DNA of 64,000 nucleotides from DASQHW01 sp038238245 (GTDB taxonomy: Bacteria > Actinomycetota > Acidimicrobiia > IMCC26256 > PALSA-610): positions 77,259-141,258 of the forward strand of contig JBBRXX010000009.1 of NCBI GenBank assembly GCA_038238245.1. Reading direction: 5' to 3'. The notes beneath the pieces are model-generated. The model saw only the letters and a list, made by a program, of their open reading frames with translations. It was not told where the DNA came from and searched no databases. This document shows positions 1-9,306 of the stretch, piece by piece. The position numbers and the translations under genes were made by a program. Position 1 is the stretch's first letter. Each line of letters opens with the position of its first letter.

Positions 1-723
1 GGCCCATCCTCCGTGCAGCAGTCCGACGAGGTTCTCGCGCGGCACGATGACGTCGGTGAGGAACACCTCGGCGAATCCCGCCGTGCCGCTGATGTGTCGC
101 AGCGGTCGGATGTCGATGCCGGGCGTGTCCATGTCGAGGATGAGCAGTGAGATGCCCTTGTGCTTCGGCAAGGTGGGCTCACTGCGCACGTAGCAGAAGC
201 ACTTCTGGGCGATGGTCGCGTAGCTCGTCCATACCTTCTGACCGTTGACGACGAAGTGGTCGTCGCGGAGCTCGGCCCGGGTCTGCAGACCCGCGAGGTC
301 CGAGCCGGCGTTCGGTTCGCTCATGCCGATGCACCAGATCGTGTCGCCGCGGATCGCCGCCGGTGCGAGCTGCTTCTGCTCGTCATTGCCGTACTCGAGC
401 AGGCTCGGCGCGACGATCGCGTAGCCGGGGAAGTGACCCGACCGCAGGAGCCGCCGCCGCGCGAGCGTCTCCAGATAGATGAGCGTCTGCACCGGCGTGC
501 AGTTGCGTCCTCCGAGCTCGGGCGGGTATCCGGGAATCATCCATCCGTTGTCGAAGAGCGTCGCCTGCCAGTCGCGCATGTACTGCGGCACCAGCTCGGT
601 TCCGGATTCGGCGTCGCCTTGGAAGTCGAATCCGGCCGCCATCTCCGGTGGCGTGTGCGCGTCGAGGAATGCAACGAGCTCGGCGCGAAACGCTTCGTCC
701 TCGTCGCTCCACGCGAGCTTCAT
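1..723 (-). CDS. acyl-CoA dehydrogenase, 3' end cut by window
   Basis: Reading from ATG at 723 gives 241 uninterrupted codons to the window edge. The protein starts MKLAWSDEDEAF and shows acyl-CoA dehydrogenase landmarks: an N-terminal helical domain with LFDNGWMIPGYPPELGG, then the flavin/substrate beta-domain motif CIGMSEPNAGSDLAGLQT, VNGQKVWTSYA and RHISGTAGFAEVFLTDV. Family members are FAD enzymes that make the 2,3-enoyl-CoA in beta-oxidation; the C-terminal helical domain and the catalytic base lie outside the window. It resembles the FadE group of steroid/lipid catabolism (inference). A palindrome overlapping the predicted transcription start (732-749) suggests control by a repressor. 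The family call is secure; the substrate is unknown. Confidence 0.9.
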   Translation of the reverse strand, partial: MKLAWSDEDEAFRAELVAFLDAHTPPEMAAGFDFQGDAESGTELVPQYMRDWQATLFDNGWMIPGYPPELGGRNCTPVQTLIYLETLARRRLLRSGHFPGYAIVAPSLLEYGNDEQKQLAPAAIRGDTIWCIGMSEPNAGSDLAGLQTRAELRDDHFVVNGQKVWTSYATIAQKCFCYVRSEPTLPKHKGISLLILDMDTPGIDIRPLRHISGTAGFAEVFLTDVIVPRENLVGLLHGGWA

Positions 724-731
724 CGAGTCAA

Positions 732-755
732 CCTGACGCGCACGTCAGGAAGCTA
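732..755 (-). promoter_or_regulatory. -10 box and palindromic operator candidate upstream of acyl-CoA dehydrogenase
   Basis: A perfect 7-bp inverted repeat CCTGACG / CGTCAGG with a 4-nt spacer occupies 732-749, ending 8 bp from the start codon at 723. Directly upstream on the minus strand is TAGCTT (755-750), a TANNNT -10 element, so the palindrome would cover the transcription start. This is the usual layout of a repressor site such as a TetR-family lipid regulator. The regulator is not identifiable here. Confidence 0.5.
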
Positions 756-794
756 GCGGACGGCGTCACATCGGGGATGGCCGTGCTTGACGGC

Positions 795-2507
795 TCAGAG
801 TCGGTTGGCGAGGAGGACGCGGTTGCGGCCGGCCGCTTTGGCGGCGAGGAGAGCCTGGTCGGCGATGTTCACGACCTCTTCGAAGGTGTCCGCGTCGGCG
901 GAGGAGGCGAGGCCGAAGCTGACCGTGAATGCGGGAACACGTCCGCCGGTGAGCGCGAGTGCGAGCCGTTCGCGCACGCGTTCGAACACGCTCGTGGCGG
1001 TGTCGGTCGTGCAATCTGGCAGGACGATCACGAATTCTTCGCCGCCGTATCGCGAGACGAGGTCGGCGGGCCGCACCGAGTCGCGTATGACGCGTGAGAA
1101 CAGCCGGAGTGCCTGGTCGCCTGCTTCGTGGCCGTGGGTGTCGTTGAGCGCCTTGAAGAAGTCGAGGTCGCCGTACGCGAGCGCGTACGGGATGCCGTCA
1201 CTTTGAAGTTCGCGAACACGGTTCTCCAGGCTCCGGCGGTTGAGGAGGCCCGTGAGGGGGTCGGTGCGGGCCTGGGTCTCGGATGTCTCGAAGGTGCGGA
1301 TAAGCGCGACGCGTTCGGCGGCGCGGCGCGCGCTGAATTCGATCTTCTCGATGTCGCCGGCGGTCGGCACGATGCCGTTGGCACCGGTCGCGTGCATGAC
1401 GCCGACGGCCTGCCCCGCGATGCTGACCGGAATGCATGCCGCCGAGCACGATCCCGAGGGTCGGCCCTTGAGGTGAGGGCACGCGTTGATCAGATCACTC
1501 GACGGGAAGGTCAAGGTGTGGGCGCGCGTGGCCGCCGGGCAATCGCGGGGCGCGACCACGCCGCAACCGTCCGCGTGCGCGAGATCGTCATGGCTGCTGA
1601 GCACGCGCCTGAAGTGGGCGCGGCTGGAATCGGCGATCAGCAATTCGACCTGGAGAGCAGGCACGGCGTCGGACAACGCCCGGCCCACGATGTCGTACAC
1701 GGCGGTCTCGGTCTCGGTGAACTCGAGCGCCTCCTGGAGCTCGGTGCCGAAGACCTGACGTCGCTCGTCGACACCCGCGCGGCGCTGCCCGTGTACCGCG
1801 CGTCGCGTGAGGACGAAGGTGGCGGCCAGCGTGAGCAGGAGAATGAGGACGCTACTGAGAATCAGGGTCGCCTGCGCCAGACCGGATTGGTCCGCCGCAT
1901 CCTGAGCATCGGACACGGTGTGGTTCGTGATCTCCTCGCTCAACGGTGAGGTGACGTCCCACACGGCCGCGAACGCCGAGCGCTCGGCAGCAACGATCGC
2001 GGCGCGTTTGGTCGGTGTGAGGCTGGCTCCCGTGACGGCCGGCGCCAGATTCGTGGTCGAGGTCGCGAGTCTCTTTATCGCCGCGTCGAGCTTGTCGGCC
2101 TGGGGAAGACCACGTGACCGCAGCGTTGCCGAGAGGCGTTGTGCCAGATCGCCGTATGCCAGCGAGAGCTGGCCGCCGAGTGAGATGTCCCCCGGGATGA
2201 ACGCCGTCCCCGCCTGACTCTGGTCGAGTTTCGGTTCGAGGAACAGCTGCCACGCGACCAACGCGTCGCGAAGGTGCGCGCTCTCTTCTTGGAGCGGCAC
2301 ATCCTGACGCACGATCCGCTCATCACTGCGATGCGTCGCAGCGACGGGTTGAAGCGCGATCAACGTTGCCGCCACGATCACGACGCTCACGAAGGCACCC
2401 GCCCCGAGCACTCGCAAGCCGCTCCGGAGCGGGCTCACGAGGCTCGACCCGATGCTTGGACACGTCTCTCGTCTTCGCGACGAAAATGTGCGAGGCGCTC
2501 TTCCCAC
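795..2507 (-). CDS. membrane sensor diguanylate cyclase (GAF-GGDEF)
   Basis: This 570-aa protein should make cyclic di-GMP. An N-terminal membrane segment (about residues 33-54) and a second one (about 208-235) bracket a helical extracytoplasmic sensor rich in DERIVRQDVPLQEES-type heptads, suggesting a four-helix-bundle sensor. A GAF-like domain (about 260-400) containing several cysteines follows. The GGDEF domain carries an intact GGEEF at 488-492 and an inhibitory I-site RPAD at 479-482, five residues upstream, so both catalysis and product inhibition are expected. It is divergent from the GGDEF-EAL gene at 2805, suggesting paired synthesis and breakdown. The start is uncertain: an internal start would still keep the first membrane helix. 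Confidence 0.88.
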   Translation of the reverse strand: MGRAPRTFSSRRRETCPSIGSSLVSPLRSGLRVLGAGAFVSVVIVAATLIALQPVAATHRSDERIVRQDVPLQEESAHLRDALVAWQLFLEPKLDQSQAGTAFIPGDISLGGQLSLAYGDLAQRLSATLRSRGLPQADKLDAAIKRLATSTTNLAPAVTGASLTPTKRAAIVAAERSAFAAVWDVTSPLSEEITNHTVSDAQDAADQSGLAQATLILSSVLILLLTLAATFVLTRRAVHGQRRAGVDERRQVFGTELQEALEFTETETAVYDIVGRALSDAVPALQVELLIADSSRAHFRRVLSSHDDLAHADGCGVVAPRDCPAATRAHTLTFPSSDLINACPHLKGRPSGSCSAACIPVSIAGQAVGVMHATGANGIVPTAGDIEKIEFSARRAAERVALIRTFETSETQARTDPLTGLLNRRSLENRVRELQSDGIPYALAYGDLDFFKALNDTHGHEAGDQALRLFSRVIRDSVRPADLVSRYGGEEFVIVLPDCTTDTATSVFERVRERLALALTGGRVPAFTVSFGLASSADADTFEEVVNIADQALLAAKAAGRNRVLLANRL

Positions 2508-2804
2508 TCGAGCTGGTTGATCACCCAGCGAATCGCGTCGCTGCGCGGTCCGACGTTGGCACAGTCCCCGGGACTGGCCTTACCAGGCTCAGACCTTCCG
2601 GTCTGAGGAACCAAACGTGTGCGCGTTCGCATGAGTGTCTTCGTCCAGCAGCGTTGCGGCATCAGCGAGAGCGAACCATCTGTCGCCCTCAGATCGCTCT
2701 TCGACGCCTCGCGCCATACCTGGAGGGGGCGGAAGTCCTCATCTCGGGCCGTTCGGCCCGATCTCGGGTGACGACGCTCGATCGGGCTCAGTCGCAGGTC
2801 GGGC
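2508..2804. other. divergent intergenic region between two c-di-GMP genes
   Basis: About 300 bp separates the two divergent c-di-GMP genes. No convincing small gene, RNA or repeat was seen. It should contain both promoters, but no strong TANNNT box at leaderless spacing was found at either end. Confidence 0.4.
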
Positions 2805-5420
2805 GTGCCGATGAATGCTTCGAGCCTCTCTCGTGCAGCATCCCTGCGGGGTGCCGACGAGCGAGAGGCACGCCATGGGAGCTCGTTCGGCGCAGGTCTC
2901 CCGGGTGACTCCGTGACGCTCGCAGAAGTTCGCGGTCCGCACGATGGTGCCTTGGCGACCGTCACCGCGCGGTTCGCGGCGATCGTCGAATCGACCGACG
3001 ACGCGATCGTCGACACCAACCTCGACGGAACGATCTCGAGCTGGAACGCGGGCGCCGAACGGATGTATGGATTCGCTGCCCACGAAGCGCTCGGGCAGCG
3101 CCTCTCGTTGATCGTCCCAGCCGACCGTGCCCGCGAGATCATGACGGTGATGCACTCGGTGGCTCGGGGCGAGCGCGTCGATCGCTTCGACACCGTTCGC
3201 ACGCGCCGCGACGGAACCCGGTTTGACGTCTCGCTGATCGTGTCGGCTCTTCGGGACATGTCCCATCGCATCGTCGGCTCCTCGCTGATCACGCGCGATA
3301 TGAGCGCTTGGAAGCGCATCGAGACGTCGCTGCACGACAGTCAGACGGCGTTGACCGAATCTCGCCGGGTCCTCGACGAGTCCGAGCGGTTGAGCCGGAG
3401 CGGCAGCTGGATCCTCGAGCTGACGGACGATCCGTCGCTGCTCTGGTCGAAGGGGTGCTACCGGGTGTTGGGCGTCGACGAGGCGACACCGATCACCATG
3501 GAGTCGTTCTTCTCGTTGGTACATCCGGACGATCACGAACATCTGAACGCCGCGATGACGACCGCGCTCAGCGAGCGGCACGCGTACGAGATCGAGCATC
3601 GCATCGTGCGTCCCGACGGTGCTGTCCGGTGGCTTCATGTGTGGGGGGAACCCGAGTTCGATCCGCTCGGCGTACCGGTGCGCGTGTTGGGTGTTGCGCA
3701 GGACGTCACCGACCGGTACGTGGCCAACGAGGCTCTCGGCGCGAGCGAACGCCGGTTCCGTCTCCTCGCGGAGAACGCTCGAGACCTCGTCTTCCGCTTC
3801 ATGGTGCTGCCGGAGCCGGGTTTCGACTATGTCAGCCCGGCGTCAGTCGCGATCACGGGCTACTCGCCCGAGGAGCTCTACGAGGATCCGAGCCTGATCA
3901 ATGCGCTCTTTTCCCCCGATCACCTCGCCATGATGGATAACTTGCTTCGCGACGGTGCCCTCTCCGAGCCGGTGGACCTCCCGGTCCGCCGCAAGGACGG
4001 CACGGTCGTCTGGGTGAGTCAACAGCTGACGTTCGTCCGCGACGACTCCGGCGCCGTGACTGCGGTCGAGGGCATCTCTCGTGACATCACCGAGCGCAAG
4101 CGGGGCGAGGCGGAGCTGGCCTACGCCGGTCAGCACGACGCGCTGACCGGGCTGGCGAACCGCGTGCTGCTACGCGGCTGCCTCGAGCTCGCGTGCACCC
4201 GAGCCCGCGCCGAGGGCCGCTCTACGATCGTTGTGGCCCTCGACCTCGAGGACTTCACGCTCATCAACGACACCCACGGTCACGACACCGGCGATGCGGT
4301 GCTCGTCGCCGTGGCGGAGCTGCTCTCGAGCGCGGCGTCGGATGACGGAGTTGTTGCTCGAACCGGCAGCGACGAGTTCGTCATCATCGGGAACGACATC
4401 GCCGATGATGACGACGCCGTCGCCTTCGTCGCCCGCTTCGGTGACGTGCTCGTCGAGCCGATCCGTTCTCACGGGATCGAGGTGTTCGTCCACGCGCGCA
4501 TCGGCGTTGCCGTCGACGAGCCGGCCGCGACTCCCGACGCCCTCCTCCGCAACGCGGACATCGCCCTCGCGCACGCCAAGCAACAGCACAGTGGATCCGG
4601 GATCGAGTTCTTCAACTCCGAGATGCGCACGCGGACAAACGAGCGTTTTGCCCTCGTCGGCGAGCTTCACCGGGCGCTCGAGCGCGACGAGTTCGAGCTG
4701 CGCTACCAACCGATCTTTCGCCTCGCCGACAATCGCGTCATCGGCTCGGAAGCCTTGATCCGCTGGCAGCATCCCCGGCGCGGACTCATCGGCGCCGCCG
4801 AATTCATCCCGCTCGCGGAAGACACCGGCCTCATCCTCAATATCGGAGCGTGGGTCCTCGACCATGCCTGCACGCAACTCCACAACTGGTCTCACACGCA
4901 TCCCGCCCTCGCCGAGCTCGGCATCTCGGTCAACGTCTCGGTCAAGCAACTTCGCTCCCATGACATTGTCAGCACGGTTGCCGCATCCATCGAGCGCGCC
5001 GGAATCGCACCGGGCCGCCTGACCATCGAAATGACCGAGAGCGTCTTCGCCGAGGACCTCGACACGATCCGAGACGTGCTGATCCAACTCCGGACGCTCG
5101 GGGTGCGGATCGCCGTCGACGACTTCGGGACCGGGTACTCCTCACTCGCCTATCTGAAACACCTCCCGCTCAACACCCTCAAGATCGACAAGAACTTCAT
5201 CGAAGGTCTTGGCACCGATCCCTGTGACGAAGCGATCATCACGAGCGCCGTCAACATCTCCCGCGCGCTCGGACTGCTGACCGTCGGCGAGGGCATCGAG
5301 ACGCCGGAACAACTGGCCGCGCTCCGCGCCCTCGGCTGCGACGCCGCCCAGGGCTATTACGTCTCCGAACCCGTCGAGGCCACCGAGTTCGCCGCCTTCG
5401 CCGTCGCGCATCAGTCCTGA
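2805..5420 (+). CDS. multi-PAS GGDEF-EAL c-di-GMP phosphodiesterase
   Basis: This 871-aa soluble protein has three PAS domains in series (about 55-165, 195-305 and 315-425), a GGDEF domain and an EAL domain. The GGDEF signature is degenerate, GSDEF at 521-525, so cyclase activity is doubtful and the domain may act as a GTP-sensing regulator. The EAL domain looks active: EAL at 649-651 with QHP following, and the metal-binding DDFGTGYSSL beginning at residue 772. Its likely role is breakdown of c-di-GMP in response to signals sensed by the PAS domains. No membrane helix is seen. The first 36 residues are poorly conserved in character, and GTG at 2913 is an alternative start. It converges on the P450 gene with a 9-bp gap. 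Confidence 0.88.
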   Translation: MPMNASSLSRAASLRGADEREARHGSSFGAGLPGDSVTLAEVRGPHDGALATVTARFAAIVESTDDAIVDTNLDGTISSWNAGAERMYGFAAHEALGQRLSLIVPADRAREIMTVMHSVARGERVDRFDTVRTRRDGTRFDVSLIVSALRDMSHRIVGSSLITRDMSAWKRIETSLHDSQTALTESRRVLDESERLSRSGSWILELTDDPSLLWSKGCYRVLGVDEATPITMESFFSLVHPDDHEHLNAAMTTALSERHAYEIEHRIVRPDGAVRWLHVWGEPEFDPLGVPVRVLGVAQDVTDRYVANEALGASERRFRLLAENARDLVFRFMVLPEPGFDYVSPASVAITGYSPEELYEDPSLINALFSPDHLAMMDNLLRDGALSEPVDLPVRRKDGTVVWVSQQLTFVRDDSGAVTAVEGISRDITERKRGEAELAYAGQHDALTGLANRVLLRGCLELACTRARAEGRSTIVVALDLEDFTLINDTHGHDTGDAVLVAVAELLSSAASDDGVVARTGSDEFVIIGNDIADDDDAVAFVARFGDVLVEPIRSHGIEVFVHARIGVAVDEPAATPDALLRNADIALAHAKQQHSGSGIEFFNSEMRTRTNERFALVGELHRALERDEFELRYQPIFRLADNRVIGSEALIRWQHPRRGLIGAAEFIPLAEDTGLILNIGAWVLDHACTQLHNWSHTHPALAELGISVNVSVKQLRSHDIVSTVAASIERAGIAPGRLTIEMTESVFAEDLDTIRDVLIQLRTLGVRIAVDDFGTGYSSLAYLKHLPLNTLKIDKNFIEGLGTDPCDEAIITSAVNISRALGLLTVGEGIETPEQLAALRALGCDAAQGYYVSEPVEATEFAAFAVAHQS

Positions 5421-5429
5421 CGGCGCGGT

Positions 5430-6719
5430 CTACGCGCGGAAGGTTTTCCACGCACACGGCATGCGCTTGATGCCGTGGATGAAGCCGCTCTGGAGCATCG
5501 CGGGCTCGCCGGTGATCTCGATGTCGGGGAGGCGCCGGAGCAGCTCTTCGAACATCACCTTGATCTCGCGCCGAGCGAGGTTGGCGCCGAGGCAGAAGTG
5601 CGGCCCGCCGGCACCGAAGCCGAGGTGCTCGTTCGGTGTGCGGGTCACGTCGAACTTGAAAGGGTCGGGGAAGGCGCGTTCGTCGCGGTTTGCCGAGTTG
5701 TAGAACATCACGACCTTCTCGCCGGCCTTGATGTCCTGCTCGCCCACCCGCGTGTCGTGTGTCGCGGTCCGGCGGAAGTTGATCACCGGCGTCGCCCAAC
5801 GCACGATCTCCTCGACGGCCGTCGGTGAGACCCGCTCGAAGTCGCGGACCCAGGTCGTTCGCTGGTCGGGATGATCGGTGAGCGCCTTCATGCCATGGCT
5901 GATCGCGTTGCGCGTGGTCTCGTTGCCGGCCGCGACGAGCAACAGGAAGAACGACCCGAGCTCGCCGGGGGTGAGCTTGTGCACACCGTTCTCGTCCTCG
6001 ATCTCCGCCTGCATCAGCGTGGTGGTGATGTCGTCACGCGGATTGTCGAGGCGATCCTGCGCGAGCGCGAGGCCATACTGGAACAGGCCCATGCCCGCGG
6101 CCATCAGGTCGTCCATCGTCTGGACGTATTCGGGATCGCCGACACCGAGGATGACGTTCGTGTGCTCGAAGATCATCTTCGTGTCTTCGCGCGGGATGCC
6201 CATCATGTCGCAGATGATCTGCAGCGGCAGCGCGGCCGCGATCTCCGATACGAAGTCGCATTCACCCATCGACGCAACCCGGTCGACGATCTCCTTCGCC
6301 TGCACGCGCACACTTTCCTCGATACGCGCCACCTGCCGGGGCGTGAACCCACGGTTGACGATCAGCCGCAGCTTGGTGTGCTTCGGCGCGTCCATGTTGA
6401 TCATGCTCCCGAGCCACTCCGCGACCTCGGGCACCATGTCGGTGATCGTGACCGTCGGCGCGGAGTGGAAGGTGTCGGGATCGCGGGACACCTGCATGAC
6501 GTCGGCGTAGCGCGTCATGGCCCAGAAACCCGGGCCCTGCGGCAGGTCGATACCGAGGTCGGCGGGCGGCTCGGGCTCCTCGTGGAAGGAGATCGGTCGC
6601 TCGGCCCGCAGCTTGGCGAAGATGCCCTCGCGGTCGGGACGCATCCACTGCTCGATGTCGCCGAGTCGGATGTCGTCGAGCGGGATGTCAGTGGTGGGAA
6701 GCGGCACAGTCTGCGTCAC
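5430..6719 (-). CDS. cytochrome P450, CYP125/CYP142-like
   Basis: This 429-aa P450 has every hallmark: the I-helix AAGNETTRN oxygen-activation motif, the ExxR motif EEIVRW, and the heme loop FGAGGPHFCLGANLAR with thiolate ligand Cys376. The heme loop and I-helix style match actinobacterial steroid/fatty-acid terminal hydroxylases such as CYP125, CYP142 and CYP124, so hydroxylation of a lipid or sterol side chain is a reasonable inference. It is the last gene of a seven-gene minus-strand operon carrying an SDR, enoyl-CoA hydratase, thiolase and HMGS/OB fusion, 45 bp after the SDR. The window holds one ferredoxin (57549) that could supply electrons; no reductase was seen. Confidence 0.92.
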   Translation of the reverse strand: MTQTVPLPTTDIPLDDIRLGDIEQWMRPDREGIFAKLRAERPISFHEEPEPPADLGIDLPQGPGFWAMTRYADVMQVSRDPDTFHSAPTVTITDMVPEVAEWLGSMINMDAPKHTKLRLIVNRGFTPRQVARIEESVRVQAKEIVDRVASMGECDFVSEIAAALPLQIICDMMGIPREDTKMIFEHTNVILGVGDPEYVQTMDDLMAAGMGLFQYGLALAQDRLDNPRDDITTTLMQAEIEDENGVHKLTPGELGSFFLLLVAAGNETTRNAISHGMKALTDHPDQRTTWVRDFERVSPTAVEEIVRWATPVINFRRTATHDTRVGEQDIKAGEKVVMFYNSANRDERAFPDPFKFDVTRTPNEHLGFGAGGPHFCLGANLARREIKVMFEELLRRLPDIEITGEPAMLQSGFIHGIKRMPCAWKTFRA

Positions 6720-6764
6720 GGTTGCGAGCCTAGGCGCCGCGTCCGCGCTGCCTCCGCGCGACCG

Positions 6765-7694
6765 TCAGTCGTCGCCGACGTTCGGCAGGAATGGCGGGAC
6801 GCCCTTGTCGCGCTGCGCGAACAACGCCGGCGCAGCCGCGTCGATCGCCTCGATGGTCCAGGGCTTGTCGTCGGTGCTCTCGGTGACCGGGCGCCATCCC
6901 CGAAGGAGTTGCACCTGGCCGCCCATCACCTTGACGACCTGCCCCGTGACGCCGGCGGAGAGGTCGGACGCGAGCCAGCCCGCAACCGCGGAGATGTTCT
7001 CGGGCGCGAAGCGATCGAACTCGCCCTCCTTGGCGTTCATGAAGTCACCGGCCACACCTTCGGTGAGACGGGTGCGCGCGACGGGGCAGATCGCGTTCAC
7101 GCGTACGCCGATGCGCTCGAGCTCGCGGGCCATGACGATCGTCAGCGACGCGATGCCCGCCTTCGCGGCGGCGTAGTTGGCCTGGCCGGCGTTGCCGTAC
7201 AACCCGGATTCGGAAGCGGTGTTGACGATCTTGCCGTTCGCGGGTTCGCCGGTTTCCTTGGAACGGGCCCGCCAGTACGCAGCCGCGAATCGGGAGGGCG
7301 CGAAGTGACCCTTCAAGTGCACGTCGATGACGGCATCCCACTCCGCCTCGTCCATGTTGAAGCTCATCTTGTCGCGCAGGATGCCCGCGTTGTTGACGAG
7401 GACATCGAGGCCGCCGAACGCGTCGACCGCCTGTTGCACCATGGATTCCGCGCCCTGCCACGACGAGACGCTGTCGTAGTTCGCGACGGCGCGGCCGCCC
7501 TTGGCGGTGATCTCGTCGACCACCTGCTGCGCGGGTGTGGCGTCGGTGCCTTCACCGCCACTCGACCCGCCGAGGTCGTTCACGACGACCGCCGCGCCCT
7601 CGGCGGCGAGCAGGAGCGCGTGACTCCGGCCGATACCCCGCCCGGCGCCGGTGACGATTGCGACCTTGTTGTCGAAGAGAGCCATGCGCGTCAC
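6765..7694 (-). CDS. short-chain dehydrogenase, 3-hydroxyacyl-CoA / 17-beta-HSD4-like
   Basis: This 309-aa SDR has the NAD(P)-binding motif TGAGRGIGRS, NNAG, and the catalytic Ser / YAAAK pair in NTASESGLYGNAGQANYAAAK. The NDLGG stretch and the insert after the second strand are typical of the multifunctional-enzyme type 2 group, whose actinobacterial members (for example Hsd4A) oxidise 3-hydroxyacyl-CoA or 17-hydroxysteroids. GTG at 7694 overlaps the stop of the upstream gene as GTGA; ATG at 7685 is the alternative. Placement between thiolase/hydratase genes and a P450 supports a beta-oxidation role. Confidence 0.87.
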   Translation of the reverse strand: MTRMALFDNKVAIVTGAGRGIGRSHALLLAAEGAAVVVNDLGGSSGGEGTDATPAQQVVDEITAKGGRAVANYDSVSSWQGAESMVQQAVDAFGGLDVLVNNAGILRDKMSFNMDEAEWDAVIDVHLKGHFAPSRFAAAYWRARSKETGEPANGKIVNTASESGLYGNAGQANYAAAKAGIASLTIVMARELERIGVRVNAICPVARTRLTEGVAGDFMNAKEGEFDRFAPENISAVAGWLASDLSAGVTGQVVKVMGGQVQLLRGWRPVTESTDDKPWTIEAIDAAAPALFAQRDKGVPPFLPNVGDD

Positions 7695-8068
7695 CCTAGG
7701 AGGAGGCGTTCGAGCTCGGCAACGTCGTCGACGCTGACAAGGAGCTCACGAAGTCGCACCGGTACACCCAGGACGCGCGCCCGCGCATCAACGTGCAGCT
7801 CGATGCGGGCGATCGGTTGGTGCGCGCCGTTCACGATCCACCGGCCGTTCCAGCCGTGCACGCCGACACTCACCACCCGGTGGAACTGCGCGACCGATGC
7901 GATGGCCGGGCGCGCAACCTCCGCGTGAAAGGCCCAACCCATGTGCACGCGGACCGCGTCGCCGTCGACTTCGACGTATGCGGCGCCCGGCGGCGTGCCG
8001 GTCATGCGGAGAATTGCGGTGTAGGGCCTCGTCATCTGATCGGGATGCGCGTCACGAGCGGTCACCAT
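7691..8068 (-). CDS. conserved hypothetical protein in lipid operon
   Basis: About 125 aa, not recognised. It starts MVTARDAHPDQMTRP and is a compact, beta-rich soluble sequence (RMTGTPPGAAYVEVDGDAVRVHMG, then GVHGWNGRWIVNGAHQP) with a C-terminal leucine-rich helix DVAELERLLLG. No signal peptide or membrane helix is seen. It overlaps the NUDIX gene upstream by 17 bp and the SDR downstream by 4 bp (GTGA), so it is translated as part of the operon. TTG at 8074 or GTG at 8065 are alternative starts. No function can be assigned. Confidence 0.72.
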   Translation of the reverse strand: MVTARDAHPDQMTRPYTAILRMTGTPPGAAYVEVDGDAVRVHMGWAFHAEVARPAIASVAQFHRVVSVGVHGWNGRWIVNGAHQPIARIELHVDARARVLGVPVRLRELLVSVDDVAELERLLLG

Positions 8069-8492
8069 ACGCAAGCGTCACGCCGAGCTTGCCCATCTCG
8101 ACGAGCGGCAACGCGTCGAGCTCGCCGCGCGTGCACCAGGCCGCGCGATCCGTCGATCCCGCGGCCTCGTGCTTCAGGTCTCCCGTCCCGGCGGCCGTGC
8201 GGTAGAGGATGCGGACCGAGTGGTAGTCGTGCACGCGGTCGTCGTCCTCGTTTCGCGCGACCCGCGTGAGCGAGTCGACGGCGAGCAGTTCCTCGATGCG
8301 TCCATGGAGACCCGTCTCCTCGTGCAGCTCCCGCAACGCTGCCTGCTCGGGGTGCTCGCCGAACTCGACACCACCTCCGGGCAGCGTCCACGATCCCGGC
8401 CGTTCGGTGATCGCGGAGAGGCGGCACACCAGGAGACGGTCCTGCGCGTCGAGGCACACGTTGTACGCAGCGATGCGTTGCACCTGCTGCAC
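8052..8492 (-). CDS. NUDIX hydrolase
   Basis: A 146-aa NUDIX protein. The NUDIX box is complete: G-x5-E-x7-REUxEExGU is matched by GGVEFGEHPEQAALRELHEE followed by TGL, preceded by SWTLPGG. These enzymes hydrolyse nucleoside diphosphates linked to another group; the substrate cannot be read from sequence. In this catabolic operon a CoA- or nucleotide-housekeeping role is possible (inference). ATG at 8492 lies 4 bp downstream of the enoyl-CoA hydratase stop. Confidence 0.9.
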   Translation of the reverse strand: MQQVQRIAAYNVCLDAQDRLLVCRLSAITERPGSWTLPGGGVEFGEHPEQAALRELHEETGLHGRIEELLAVDSLTRVARNEDDDRVHDYHSVRILYRTAAGTGDLKHEAAGSTDRAAWCTRGELDALPLVEMGKLGVTLAYGDRS

Positions 8493-8496
8493 CGGT

Positions 8497-9306
8497 TCAG
8501 GTGCCGTCGAACTGCGCGTCGCGTTTCTCGCGGAACGCGTTCATGCCCTCGACGAGGTCGGGTGACGTCGTCGCGAGCGACTGGAAGTGACCTTCGAGAT
8601 CGAGGGAGAGCGACAGGTCGGTCTCGAATGAGCGATTCAACAGTGTCTTCGACAAGCCGAGTGATCGTGTGGGTCCCGCGGCGAGCTTGTGGGCGAGCTC
8701 GAGCGCGACGGGCATCAGCTGGTCGGCGTCGTCGACACACTTGTATGCGAGGCCCATCGCGACGGCCTCGGCGCCGGTCGCGCCCTCGCCGAGCATGACC
8801 ATCGCCTTCGCCCGCGGGAGGCCGACCAGACGGGGCAGGAGGTAAGCGCCACCTGCGTCGACGACCAGTCCCCATTTCGCAAACGACCAGATGAATCGCG
8901 TCGTGGGATGCACGATCACGAAGTCACACGCGAGCGCGAGGTGCGCGCCCGGGCCGACGGCGGCGCCGTTCACGGCCGCGATCGTCGGCTTGTCGAGCTC
9001 CCAGAGCTCGCGGATGAACGACTGCACGCCGGCGCGCAGCGCCTCGGAGGTCGAGCGGCTCGAGAAGCCCGGCTTGCCCGCCTGCGCGACCGTGGATGCC
9101 GAGAGGTCCATGCCCGCACAGAAGGCGTCCCCTTCGCCTGTGATCACGAGCACCCGAACGGTCGGGTCGGTCCGCACGCTGCAGATGGCCTCGACCAGCG
9201 CGTCGCGCATCTCGATCGTGAGGGCGTTCTTCGCGTGCGGGCGGTCGAGCACGATACGACCGACGCCGTCCGTGTCGATCTCGACCCGCAACTCGCTGAC
9301 GGTCAT
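8497..9306 (-). CDS. enoyl-CoA hydratase/isomerase family protein
   Basis: 269 aa, crotonase fold. It begins MTVSELRVEIDTDGVGRIVLDRP and contains the CoA-binding segment GDAFCAGMDLS and the oxyanion-hole region IAAVNGAAVGPGAHLALACDFVI. Ordinary hydratases have two catalytic Glu residues. Here the second-Glu region reads WGLVVDAGGAYLLPRLVGLPRA, with Asp-Ala where hydratases often have Glu, so it may be an isomerase or a variant hydratase. The frame stays open well upstream, but ATG at 9306 overlaps the thiolase stop (ATGA) and begins the conserved domain, so it is the better start. Confidence 0.88.
   Translation of the reverse strand: MTVSELRVEIDTDGVGRIVLDRPHAKNALTIEMRDALVEAICSVRTDPTVRVLVITGEGDAFCAGMDLSASTVAQAGKPGFSSRSTSEALRAGVQSFIRELWELDKPTIAAVNGAAVGPGAHLALACDFVIVHPTTRFIWSFAKWGLVVDAGGAYLLPRLVGLPRAKAMVMLGEGATGAEAVAMGLAYKCVDDADQLMPVALELAHKLAAGPTRSLGLSKTLLNRSFETDLSLSLDLEGHFQSLATTSPDLVEGMNAFREKRDAQFDGT

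Noticed and set aside
5871..7928. 685-codon open frame on the plus strand
   Set aside because: Antisense to the P450 and SDR genes, whose catalytic motifs are complete.
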